Below, piece after piece: positions 43,927-53,428 of a DNA stretch of 64,000 nt (positions are counted from its first letter, which is position 1; each line of letters begins with the position of its first letter). The notes under the pieces were generated by a model that saw only the letters and a program-made list of their open reading frames with translations, did not search any database and was not told the origin of the DNA. The DNA lies in NCBI GenBank assembly GCA_002435755.1, contig DIYH01000013.1:1-64000 (forward strand), written 5' to 3'. A program made the translations under genes and the position numbers. This DNA is from Flammeovirgaceae bacterium UBA6059. GTDB taxonomy: Bacteria > Bacteroidota > Bacteroidia > Cytophagales > Cyclobacteriaceae.

Positions 43927-44937
43927 ATGAAGAACAATTACCAATTCTTAGCCGCCATCTTTTTCTTATTTATCAGTGGTCATATGGCATTGGCCCAGCT
44001 GGACCTTGATGAAAAGGGCTTCAGCTTCCAGGGATATGCCAGGAATATCGATGGTGCTGCTCTTAGCAGTGTAAACATTGAAGTGCAATTCACCATCTAT
44101 CCTGATGGGGGTGCTGCTGCCTATGTGGAAAGTCATACCAGCGTTGCTACAGATGCCTATGGTGTGTTTCATGTCGTCATTGGTGAGGGAACACCTACAA
44201 CTGGAACTTATGAGGGCCTTGATTTTGCTAATAATAACGACTACTTCCTGAAAGTAGAAACCAAAGTAGTGGGAGGCACATTTGCTACGATCAGCGATGC
44301 AGAAATGCAAAGTGTACCTTATGCCCAGGTTGCAGACAATGGTGTACCTGTGGGTTCTATTATCATTTTTGGTGGGCCGAAGACCAACGTTCCGGATGGG
44401 TGGATTGAATGCGATGGTCGGGCTGTATCTTCCACCAACTATCCTAAACTACATGCAGCAATAGGTACTGCCTGGGGCGATGGTAGCACTGGAACCGGGT
44501 CGGGTGATTTCAACCTTCCTGACCTAAGAGGTGTTTTTGTTAGAGGTGTGGATTCCGGGGTAGGTAAAGACCCTGATGCAACGGTGAGGGTAGGTATACG
44601 AGACGGTGGTAACACTGGTGACCAAGTTGGTTCCTACCAATCTCATGCATTTGAAGACCACCAACATGATGTAGACCCTCCTCTTTGGAGCACTGATACG
44701 CAAGGAAACCATTCCCATACTCAGAGACTTGGCAATGGCGGACACGGCAGCACTGGATTACCAGATTTTTCTGATACAATAGGTGAAAATGGAACAACCA
44801 CGACTGAGGTAGCAGGCGCTCACAATCACAACTTTGACATTCCTTCTTTTAGCAGTGATTATGCTAACTCGGGTAATCACGAAACGGAGACCCGGCCCGT
44901 AAATGCATACGTCTGGTACATTATCCGTGCGAGATAA
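43927..44937 (+). CDS. secreted tail-collar-domain protein
   Basis: The 336-residue protein starts at ATG 43927, directly before a good signal peptide (MKNNYQFLAAIFFLFISGHM). The N-terminal half is a beta-rich segment common in Bacteroidota secreted proteins (FQGYARNIDGAALSSVNIEV). The C-terminal part is a phage tail collar-like domain (VPDGWIECDGRAVSSTNYPK; GDFNLPDLRGVFVRGVD) with His-rich turns (EDHQHD, GNHSHTQ). No phage genes are near, so this is a domesticated surface module, perhaps for trimeric adhesion. It leads an operon with the LamG, cadherin and PorP/SprF genes. Confidence 0.82.
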   Translation: MKNNYQFLAAIFFLFISGHMALAQLDLDEKGFSFQGYARNIDGAALSSVNIEVQFTIYPDGGAAAYVESHTSVATDAYGVFHVVIGEGTPTTGTYEGLDFANNNDYFLKVETKVVGGTFATISDAEMQSVPYAQVADNGVPVGSIIIFGGPKTNVPDGWIECDGRAVSSTNYPKLHAAIGTAWGDGSTGTGSGDFNLPDLRGVFVRGVDSGVGKDPDATVRVGIRDGGNTGDQVGSYQSHAFEDHQHDVDPPLWSTDTQGNHSHTQRLGNGGHGSTGLPDFSDTIGENGTTTTEVAGAHNHNFDIPSFSSDYANSGNHETETRPVNAYVWYIIRAR

Positions 44938-44976
44938 TTTTCATTAAGGTATTCTCAACATGAAAATTATACGGAT

Positions 44977-47900
44977 ATGAAAAGGATATTCCTAATAGGT
45001 ATCATACTGGCAATAGGTCTTGACAGTTGGGGCCAGGGTCAGACGCTGATCAGCATTGGGTATGTTGGCAACCAGGGTACCATGCCGGTGACCGGTGGAA
45101 ATGCGACTGTCGGTGTAAGTGGGGGAGCGATAGGAGCATCTACCTACCGTCCCATGCCACTACCACATGGTGGCAATGCTGATGTCGTTAATGGATTTCC
45201 CATGGATGTTAGTTACTTTCCTGCTGTATTTGAGGAAAACTTATTCGCATCCAAAGGCTATTACCCTGATTTTGTAGAGCTAAAATGGAATGTTACCAAT
45301 CGTGCTGATGAGATTACTTCGTTCAAGATATATCGAACACCGTTGGGCGTTCAGGACTCTACGTTGATAGCAACTGTACCTGGTAATCAATCCAGTTATA
45401 AGGATGAATTTGTGCAGTTTGGCATCATTTACAAATACACAGTCTTCACCAGTGGCTTTGAAGTTGCTCAAGATCAACTTTTCACTAATTATGTGGAAGG
45501 AAACGGATTTGCACTGCCTGAGGGCACTGTCTCAGGTCGGGTGACTTTCGAAGGTGGCACAGCGGTACAGGACGTCAATATTATTGCCGAAACGGACGGT
45601 GAATTGCAGGGAAAAAGCATTTACCTCAACGGAACGGATGCGAGCCTGGTGGTTGCCCACCGGGACGGACATAATGAACTTGACCTTGAAGGCGGTTTTA
45701 CCCTTCAGATGTGGGCAAAGAGCAACGCCTCTGGTACCCAACAGCTTTTTAACAAAGGCCCGGAATATGAATTGACTTACGACCAGGCCAATCTTAGCTT
45801 CACGGTAGGAGATGTAACATTGACCATGCCATTTACCAATCCGGTAGATAGCTTTTTTCAGGTAACAGCTACCTATGATCCCGGAGATAGCCTTAACTTG
45901 TATGCGACAGTTAACGCTGACACTATATTTTCTAAAAAATTGGTCGCCGGATCTACGCCAGCCAATAACAGGGAAAACATCGTATTCGGAAGCAACCAAA
46001 ATCAAAGCGGAGCATTTTTCCAGGGAAATATTGATGAGATCAGGCTATGGAGCAAAGCGCTAACATTAGATGAAATCGCAACAGGTGCCTATCGGTTTAT
46101 TCCGAAAGATGAAGACGGTCTCGTAAGCTACTGGAGGTTGCAGGCAGGTATCGGAGATGAGTTCTACGATGCTACACAGGACCTTGGAGAATTCAACGAA
46201 AACCACGGATTGCTGGTCAATGCCACCTGGTCAGATATAACACCAGGAAGAAGCCAGTTGGCTTATAAGGGTATAACTGATAGCAATGGTAATTATGTGA
46301 TCCAGGGGATACCCTATGAATCGTCTGGTTCTGTTTATCGCTTTATTCCAATATTTGGAGTACACGAATTTGACCCATTTGAACAGTTGAGGATCATTGG
46401 TCCGGGTTCTTCTGTTCATAACGGGATAGACTTTGAAGATATATCTTCTTTTGCTGTTTCTGGTACAGTAAGGTACTACAATACGACAATCCCGGTAGAG
46501 GGCGTCATAATATCAATCGACGGATTGCCAGCTACCGATCAGGACGGTAATTTTATTACTTCTGATAACTTGGGTAGGTTCACCGTTGATGTTCCGATAG
46601 GGGAGCACTCCCTCAAGGTTTCAAAAGGGAATCACGTTTTTGTAGATGAAGGAAGATTTCCTCCGCCCACCGGCTCTCCAAACGTTCCTACATTCGATTT
46701 TAACGGAGTTATCAATGGTCTGGAATTCGTTGATAGTACATTGGTGAGAGTGGCCGGACGGGTAGTTGGGGGTCCTGTAGAAGCGGCATATCCTCTTGGT
46801 TTTGGATTGTCCAATAACAATATAGGAAACGCAAGCATTATCATTACTCCAAAGAGTAGTACGGGAGACCTTATTATTACCCAGACTAAGGTTGATGCCG
46901 GTACCATAGATCCTCTGGATGGAGAAATGGTTGGAACCAGAATTTATTCCTCATCGGAAGAAGATTTTATTAACTCCTTAACTGAATATGATCAAACTGA
47001 CCTGACCATTTCAGCCGATGTAAAATCCGGTGAATATCTCACACTATTGCCACCCGAAGAATTTATAATCACCAGAGTAGATGCCGGATCATACAATGTG
47101 CCTGTCATCAGCGGTAACCTGGATCTGCGCAACACATTTGAGATAAGAGAGGAAAATGTTGATACACTAAAAATAGAAGTGACTGGTGAAGGTATAATAG
47201 GGGGGTCACTTAATGATCCGCAAGATTTCGATAATGTATTTACTAACGTAGTGGCAGATACAACATTTACCATTGCTTCAGATACATTTAAACTGGAATC
47301 GAGACGTGATTTTATACTAAGGGTCTCGCCTGTAATGGAAGTGACCAATATCAGTGGTGGTCAGGCCTTTGGTGAGCCAACAATAAAAGTGGTAAGCGAC
47401 CCGACAACTGACACAAAATTAGATGTTCCATTATACGATGATAGTGGAGCTTCAGTCTTATATACGCTAGGTCAAACTCCTGGAAATCCTGACGGCTACC
47501 CTGTTTTCAAACAGAAATCCACCTATCAAATGAAGATCAATCTGTTTGAAGAATACATAAATGCTGATGATGGGAATGCCAGTGATCAGGTGCCCGTTGT
47601 TGATGGAGAATTGAGGGTGTCAAATGACCTCAAGGAAGGAAGTGGTGATGATGTATTGGCTTTTGATCAGAATGGTTCAGCGGTGTATACTTTCACTGCA
47701 GGTTCACCGAATTTTTCGACTGATGATGAGGTCATTGACTACACCAGGACACTTAGCATGACTGCTTTTTCGGGAAATAACGGGTCTATAAGTACCAGTT
47801 GGCCTGATAGCGGACCGTTAAGGGGGTATGTGTTGGGGGCAGTTCCCAAAGGAAATAGCTTTGTTACCGAAGGCCCAGATGAAGTTTTTGCCATACTAAG

Positions 47901-50900
47901 AGATCCTCCAGGTTCTAACAGTTCTACAAGTTGGACGGCTGGTACATCGATTAACACCTCCAGAAGTTATGAGGCATTTCAGACTGAAGTAATAGACGGA
48001 AAAATTGTCAATATTGGTGATCTCGTTTTTCATGTTGCCATGGGCGTGGGGGTTGCGATCATCGAGAGTACTGGAGTGAAACTCTCCCTAGGACTCGGTA
48101 TGGAGGTAGAGGAATCATCCTCTTCGTCAACATCCAAAAGCTATACACTATCCACTTCAGAAACGATAAGTACCAGTAGTGATCCGACTTTTGTCGGAAC
48201 TGATGGAGATGTTTTTGTTGGCTCATCTACAAATATCGTATATGGCGATTCTGATCAAATGACAATAGTTTATGACGACAATGAACCAGACGACATCAAA
48301 CTGGATATCGGATCAGCTGTTACCTTTAACCTTAACTTTGCAACGAGTTTTATATATACTCAGGCCTTCATTGAGAATGAATTAATCCCCAACCTGATCG
48401 AGTTAAGGAATAATTTGTTAACCTATTCATCTGATCCTCTAAATGAGCCACGGATTCCGGGGGTAGTACAATATTTTTCACATGTCGAAGAAGATGATCC
48501 CAGGTTCGGGACAGCCAATGACGATCTTGTCTGGGGAGCCGAGGTGGCTGTAGGAAATATAGCTAAAGCCAATGGTCCAAGCTATGCCATCATTTTGCCG
48601 GCCGGTGATGATAGTCCGGTAGATGATCGTATCAATTATTACAATAATCAAATCAACGGATGGATTCAACAGTTAAGAAATAATGAAAGGGCCAAAGTTG
48701 AAGCAGCAAATGACCCTAATCGTTTAATAGAAAATTATTCATTCGATGGGGGCACTTCTTTTAGTCGATCTGTTACATCCAGCAACAATACTACCAGTTC
48801 ATCCTCATTTAAGTGGAAGATCACGGCTTCAACCATTTTGGCTAAGGAGATCAGAGGAAAAGCAGGTATTGAATACGAGCTTAATACCCATCATGGAGGC
48901 GGAGGTGTTTTGGATGAATCAACAAGTACTACAACATCCAATGCTATAAGCTTCACTTTAGATGATGGCGATTTCACAGACTCATATACTGTTGATGTTT
49001 ACAAGGCGGACGACAAACTAGGTCCAATATTTAAGGTTTTAGGTGGTGCGACTAGTTGCCCATATCAAGACCAGGATGTTACCCAATACTATAACCCCGG
49101 CATGGTATTGCATGAAAAAACATCGCAGGTAGAAAAACCGGACATTGTCATCGAAGACCCAATTAAAACAGGAATTCCTGATAACCAGGCTGCCGAATTT
49201 ACTCTGAAAATGACCAATAATTCGGAAACAGGCGATGATGTGATCTACGGTTTGCTTTTGGATACAAGTACAAACCCTGATGGATTGACTGTGTCGGTGG
49301 ACGGGTTGATATCGGGAGGACGGAACTTCAAAGTCAAGGCTGGGGAAACATTGACCAAGACCATGTTGGTAACGAAAAACAAAGCTGATGTTTTTGACTA
49401 TGAAAACGTGAGGATCCTCTTCGAATCGAGGTGCCAATCAAATCCGTTGGATTTTGTGCAGGACATTTCGGCTGATGCGTTCTTTTCAGTTCATTTTCAA
49501 CCTAGCTGTACGGATATCGAGATCTCTGAGCCAACGAATAACTGGGTTGTCAATAGCAAAACAAATCCTGCTGATATACTCAGCGTCAACATCGACAGTT
49601 ATGACCTGAACAATATCAACTTTAGCCATATAAAATTCCAGTACAGGGGCCTTGGAAGTGCTTTATGGATCACAGATCATAACTTTTACAAAAACACTGA
49701 TGATTACACTTATGCTCTAGGTCGGGGAGAAGTATCAACCAGTACTGAGATCAATGGTGCTACTGAGATCGTATATTCCTGGGACATGTCCTCCTTGCCC
49801 GACCGTGAATATGAGATCAGGGCAGTGGCCGTATGTGTACTGGGTCCAGGTGATGAGATTGAGACCCCTACGCCAGCCTTACTGGGTATAAAAGACACCA
49901 AGCGCCCCCAATTGTTTGGATCACCTCAGCCGGCAGATGGTATATTAGGTATAAATGACGAGATAAGCATACAGTTTGATGAGCCAATTGTAGCTGGGCG
50001 TCTGACTACAAAAAACTTTGCTGTGAAGGGTGTACTCAATGGCAGAGAGCTGACAAATGGCACTAGTGTAGGGTTTGATGGTGTGAATGACCATATTCGG
50101 GTACAAAATGCATCTGTCCTTAGTTCATCATTCACAACGGAATTTTGGTTGCAACGTGATGTTCCTGGTTCAGCTGGAACCGTCTTTTCCAAAGGTTCGT
50201 CGGCCGGTGACAGGGTCCAGATCGGTTTTGATGCCGATAAACTCACCATAGAATTTTCAGGGCAGGTAATTACAAGCCAGGGGCTTCCTTTGGACGATGA
50301 TAAGTGGCATCATTATGCCATATCCTATGACGCAGATTCAAAAAAAGTCAGTGCCTACCGGGATGGAGGATTTGTAATAGATCGCGCAGATGTCACCGGT
50401 ATTTTTAAAGGAGAAGGACCAATATTTTTGGGCAAACCTTCAGTAGGTGGCGGTTTGCATTTTGATGGTGCGATACATGAATTCAGGATCTGGGATACCT
50501 ACCTTCAGCAAGGACAGGTTGCCTCCAGGCGGTTTGTATCCCTCAAGGGGACAGAGGTGGACCTGATCGGCTACTGGCCTTTTGATGAAGGACGAGGAGA
50601 TCTGTCTATTGATCTGGCCAGATCGAAGCAGGCGGAAATATTCGGTGAATGGCGCATACAGCCTCAGGGGTACGCAGCAAATTTTGATGGAATTGATGAC
50701 TATCTGGAAATTAACACCGGGTCAACTGTCATTATTCAAGATGTCAACGACTTTATGGTGGAGTTTTGGTTTAAAGGGGCAACTGGTCAGGGTGAAGCCG
50801 CCCTATTTTCTAGTGGACGTGGTTTTGAAGGTGTTGGCGGTGACGATCCTAATACCACCAATCCTTTGCATTCATTGAGTATCGGTTTTAATTCATCAGG

Positions 50901-53424
50901 AGACCTCTATGCGAGCAGCAATGGGCAAACGCTCAGTGTTACTGGCGGTAGTAATGAATACCTGGATGATCACTGGCATCATCTGGCCCTGGCCCTCAAG
51001 AGAAAAGGAAACATTTCATTTTACCTGGACGGAGAACTAAGGGCCAATACCAGCGCTGAAAATTTTGGTGGAATTGCTGGTGCAAATATGTGGATAGGCG
51101 CCAGGGGGACTACAGGGGCCATGACGACCACTTTGGATCATTATTTCGATGGGCATATTGATGAATTCAGAATTTGGAAATTGGCCAGGAATATTGAACA
51201 GATCGATGCGGACCGTAACGCACACATTCAGGGAGATGAATTAGGCCTTGTTGCCTATTATCCATTCGAACATTACGAAGAAGAAAGTGGAATACCGGTT
51301 CTAAATCCAACTTTTGATGATCAACTCATCAACATTCAACCGGATGGATTAAATCTGACCGGTGGTGAGCCAAATCAACAGGGTGTTATCCTTGATATGG
51401 AGTCTGCCAATATTGGTTTGCCACGACCAGTCAGCGATGTAGACTTTACATGGACAGTGAATGAAGATCAGATCATCATCACACCTAATCCAACCCAGGC
51501 TGACTTAATAGAAAATGTAATCCTGGATATTGTGGTTGTGGATGTAGAAGATGAAAGAGGAAATGTACAGGCCTCTGGAGCGTCCTGGACAGCATTTGTT
51601 GACAGAAATTCTATAAAATGGAGTGAAAGGAATCTCGAGCTGAGTAAGGAGTTTTTGGAACCGCTCTCATTTGAAGTAGAGATTATCAATCGAGCGGGAT
51701 CGGAAGAGTCGTTTTCACTGACCAATGTTCCGCCCTGGCTCACTGCCATACCTTCGAGTGGATCGATCGCGCCTTCGTCAACACTGACTGTGGAATTCAC
51801 CATTGCACCTGATCTCAATATTGGTCAGTTCACGGAGGACATTCGGTTGACGACTGACTTTGGTTTTGATGAGATATTGTTGTTGGACATCAATGTGTTC
51901 ACTGATCCACCTGCTGGCTGGGTAGTAAACCCTTCAGATTTTGAGCTATCGATGAATGTAATAGGCCAGGTAAGTGTATCAGGCGTGATATCAACTGATC
52001 CAAATGATATACTGGCCGCATTTGTCGGTGATGAGATCAGGGGTCTGTCTTACCTTGAGTATGTCTCCGCTTTCGACAACTACCAGGCTTTTGTGACGGT
52101 ATATAGTGATACTAGAAAAGGAGAGACGCTGGAGTTTCGCATTTGGGATGCGAGTGCTGGCGCCATTCGCGGTGATGTTACGCCTAACGACATAGCCTTT
52201 GTTTCTAATTCCACCAGTGGTGTACCTTCTGCGCCCATACTCTTCGAGACGACTGACGATATATTTCAGGAGCTGCCTGTTACATCAGGTTGGCAGTGGA
52301 TTTCGTTCAATCTCAACTCGAACAGTCTCTATAAAAGTGATAGTCTATTGCGTACACTGAGCGCCACTCAGGGAGACCAGATCAAAGGCCTATCGGGAAT
52401 AGATGATTACTCTAATGCCAATGGATGGGCTGGAACCCTGAAAACACTGAAGGTAGGTGAGATGTACAAGTTGAAACTAGCTAACAGCGGGACAATCAAC
52501 TATCAAGGTGTTACGATTGTACCACAAGACTTACCTATCGACCTTAAGAAAGATTGGAATTGGCTGGGTTTCATACCTAATGTGAACATGGATATCAATG
52601 AAGGTCTGGGAAGCTTGAGCGCAACCTCCGGTGATATCATTAAAAGTCAACTCCAATTTGCGATCTATGAGCAAAACATTGGTTGGATAGGAAGTCTTAA
52701 CACGCTCCGACCTGGTGGAGGCTATATGATCAAACTGGCCAACCCAGGTACACTTACTTATCCAAACGAAGGACTGATCAATGGACGTATATGGGACGAG
52801 CCCCTACTTCACTTTGATCAATGGCATTACACTCCGTCGCAGTTCGTGGACAACATGACCGTCATAGCTGCCATTGAAGGACCAGGTAGTGAGGATCAAA
52901 GCAATTACATGGTTGGTGCCTTTGTGGGAGATGAATTGCGAGGGGTATCAGAAGCCGTATTTGATCCCTCGACCAATGGTCATAAGTTCTTTCTTACCAT
53001 CGGGGGTTCTTCCAGCGATACAGAGGTACGATTTATGGTCCTCGATGATGATGGCTTGATATCAGAAGCTAAGGAGAGAGTCAGTTTCAGTTTAAATCAC
53101 CTCACAGGCTCTTTGGGGAGCCCGTTAGTCCTGACATCTACATCGAACTCGTTGTTCAAGAGCATTGAGGCATTTCCGAATCCTTTTGACCAGACCATCA
53201 GCTTGACAGGTGCTGTGGATATGGAGCAGTGGATGTCCGTCAATATTTATGATCTGACCGGACGCCTTGTTCGAAATTTGTTTGACGAAACCATTCCGGT
53301 AGGTAACTGGCGGATAGAGTGGGATGGTCAGGGCATTGATGGCGCTTATCTAAGAGGAGGTATTTACATGGTAAGGTTCAATACAGGTGGAGAGTTTTTC
53401 AATCTTAAGGTGATAAAGGAGTAG
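44977..53424 (+). CDS. giant LamG-domain surface protein with type A T9SS sorting domain
   Basis: The 2815-residue protein has a signal peptide, a Fn3-like segment near 85-160, LamG/concanavalin-like domains at about 205-390, 1697-1860 and 1901-2084, carboxypeptidase-like sandwich segments (about 480-560), a Ser/Thr-rich stretch near 1045-1075 and an Ig/BACON-like region near 2220-2305. Two copies of a module containing AFVGDEIRGLS / AFVGDELRGVS lie at about 2312-2428 and 2615-2725 and flank two 75-residue WxWISFNL-type repeats (2439-2600). The C-terminus (about 2730-2815, FPNPFDQTISLTG ... YLRGGIYMVRF) is a type A sorting domain, so the protein should cross the outer membrane by T9SS and be attached to the surface. 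Likely an adhesin; no enzyme motif was seen. Confidence 0.88.
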   Translation: MKRIFLIGIILAIGLDSWGQGQTLISIGYVGNQGTMPVTGGNATVGVSGGAIGASTYRPMPLPHGGNADVVNGFPMDVSYFPAVFEENLFASKGYYPDFVELKWNVTNRADEITSFKIYRTPLGVQDSTLIATVPGNQSSYKDEFVQFGIIYKYTVFTSGFEVAQDQLFTNYVEGNGFALPEGTVSGRVTFEGGTAVQDVNIIAETDGELQGKSIYLNGTDASLVVAHRDGHNELDLEGGFTLQMWAKSNASGTQQLFNKGPEYELTYDQANLSFTVGDVTLTMPFTNPVDSFFQVTATYDPGDSLNLYATVNADTIFSKKLVAGSTPANNRENIVFGSNQNQSGAFFQGNIDEIRLWSKALTLDEIATGAYRFIPKDEDGLVSYWRLQAGIGDEFYDATQDLGEFNENHGLLVNATWSDITPGRSQLAYKGITDSNGNYVIQGIPYESSGSVYRFIPIFGVHEFDPFEQLRIIGPGSSVHNGIDFEDISSFAVSGTVRYYNTTIPVEGVIISIDGLPATDQDGNFITSDNLGRFTVDVPIGEHSLKVSKGNHVFVDEGRFPPPTGSPNVPTFDFNGVINGLEFVDSTLVRVAGRVVGGPVEAAYPLGFGLSNNNIGNASIIITPKSSTGDLIITQTKVDAGTIDPLDGEMVGTRIYSSSEEDFINSLTEYDQTDLTISADVKSGEYLTLLPPEEFIITRVDAGSYNVPVISGNLDLRNTFEIREENVDTLKIEVTGEGIIGGSLNDPQDFDNVFTNVVADTTFTIASDTFKLESRRDFILRVSPVMEVTNISGGQAFGEPTIKVVSDPTTDTKLDVPLYDDSGASVLYTLGQTPGNPDGYPVFKQKSTYQMKINLFEEYINADDGNASDQVPVVDGELRVSNDLKEGSGDDVLAFDQNGSAVYTFTAGSPNFSTDDEVIDYTRTLSMTAFSGNNGSISTSWPDSGPLRGYVLGAVPKGNSFVTEGPDEVFAILRDPPGSNSSTSWTAGTSINTSRSYEAFQTEVIDGKIVNIGDLVFHVAMGVGVAIIESTGVKLSLGLGMEVEESSSSSTSKSYTLSTSETISTSSDPTFVGTDGDVFVGSSTNIVYGDSDQMTIVYDDNEPDDIKLDIGSAVTFNLNFATSFIYTQAFIENELIPNLIELRNNLLTYSSDPLNEPRIPGVVQYFSHVEEDDPRFGTANDDLVWGAEVAVGNIAKANGPSYAIILPAGDDSPVDDRINYYNNQINGWIQQLRNNERAKVEAANDPNRLIENYSFDGGTSFSRSVTSSNNTTSSSSFKWKITASTILAKEIRGKAGIEYELNTHHGGGGVLDESTSTTTSNAISFTLDDGDFTDSYTVDVYKADDKLGPIFKVLGGATSCPYQDQDVTQYYNPGMVLHEKTSQVEKPDIVIEDPIKTGIPDNQAAEFTLKMTNNSETGDDVIYGLLLDTSTNPDGLTVSVDGLISGGRNFKVKAGETLTKTMLVTKNKADVFDYENVRILFESRCQSNPLDFVQDISADAFFSVHFQPSCTDIEISEPTNNWVVNSKTNPADILSVNIDSYDLNNINFSHIKFQYRGLGSALWITDHNFYKNTDDYTYALGRGEVSTSTEINGATEIVYSWDMSSLPDREYEIRAVAVCVLGPGDEIETPTPALLGIKDTKRPQLFGSPQPADGILGINDEISIQFDEPIVAGRLTTKNFAVKGVLNGRELTNGTSVGFDGVNDHIRVQNASVLSSSFTTEFWLQRDVPGSAGTVFSKGSSAGDRVQIGFDADKLTIEFSGQVITSQGLPLDDDKWHHYAISYDADSKKVSAYRDGGFVIDRADVTGIFKGEGPIFLGKPSVGGGLHFDGAIHEFRIWDTYLQQGQVASRRFVSLKGTEVDLIGYWPFDEGRGDLSIDLARSKQAEIFGEWRIQPQGYAANFDGIDDYLEINTGSTVIIQDVNDFMVEFWFKGATGQGEAALFSSGRGFEGVGGDDPNTTNPLHSLSIGFNSSGDLYASSNGQTLSVTGGSNEYLDDHWHHLALALKRKGNISFYLDGELRANTSAENFGGIAGANMWIGARGTTGAMTTTLDHYFDGHIDEFRIWKLARNIEQIDADRNAHIQGDELGLVAYYPFEHYEEESGIPVLNPTFDDQLINIQPDGLNLTGGEPNQQGVILDMESANIGLPRPVSDVDFTWTVNEDQIIITPNPTQADLIENVILDIVVVDVEDERGNVQASGASWTAFVDRNSIKWSERNLELSKEFLEPLSFEVEIINRAGSEESFSLTNVPPWLTAIPSSGSIAPSSTLTVEFTIAPDLNIGQFTEDIRLTTDFGFDEILLLDINVFTDPPAGWVVNPSDFELSMNVIGQVSVSGVISTDPNDILAAFVGDEIRGLSYLEYVSAFDNYQAFVTVYSDTRKGETLEFRIWDASAGAIRGDVTPNDIAFVSNSTSGVPSAPILFETTDDIFQELPVTSGWQWISFNLNSNSLYKSDSLLRTLSATQGDQIKGLSGIDDYSNANGWAGTLKTLKVGEMYKLKLANSGTINYQGVTIVPQDLPIDLKKDWNWLGFIPNVNMDINEGLGSLSATSGDIIKSQLQFAIYEQNIGWIGSLNTLRPGGGYMIKLANPGTLTYPNEGLINGRIWDEPLLHFDQWHYTPSQFVDNMTVIAAIEGPGSEDQSNYMVGAFVGDELRGVSEAVFDPSTNGHKFFLTIGGSSSDTEVRFMVLDDDGLISEAKERVSFSLNHLTGSLGSPLVLTSTSNSLFKSIEAFPNPFDQTISLTGAVDMEQWMSVNIYDLTGRLVRNLFDETIPVGNWRIEWDGQGIDGAYLRGGIYMVRFNTGGEFFNLKVIKE

Positions 53425-53428
53425 GACT

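Noticed and set aside
44330..44937. Tail-collar domain as a sign of a prophage
   Set aside because: No capsid, terminase, integrase or lysis genes are near; the protein has a secretion signal and sits in a T9SS operon, so it is a domesticated module.
44960..44980. Six-codon frame (MKIIRI) whose stop overlaps the start of the giant LamG gene
   Set aside because: The overlap is neat, but a frame this short arises easily by chance in AT-rich leaders and nothing supports its translation.
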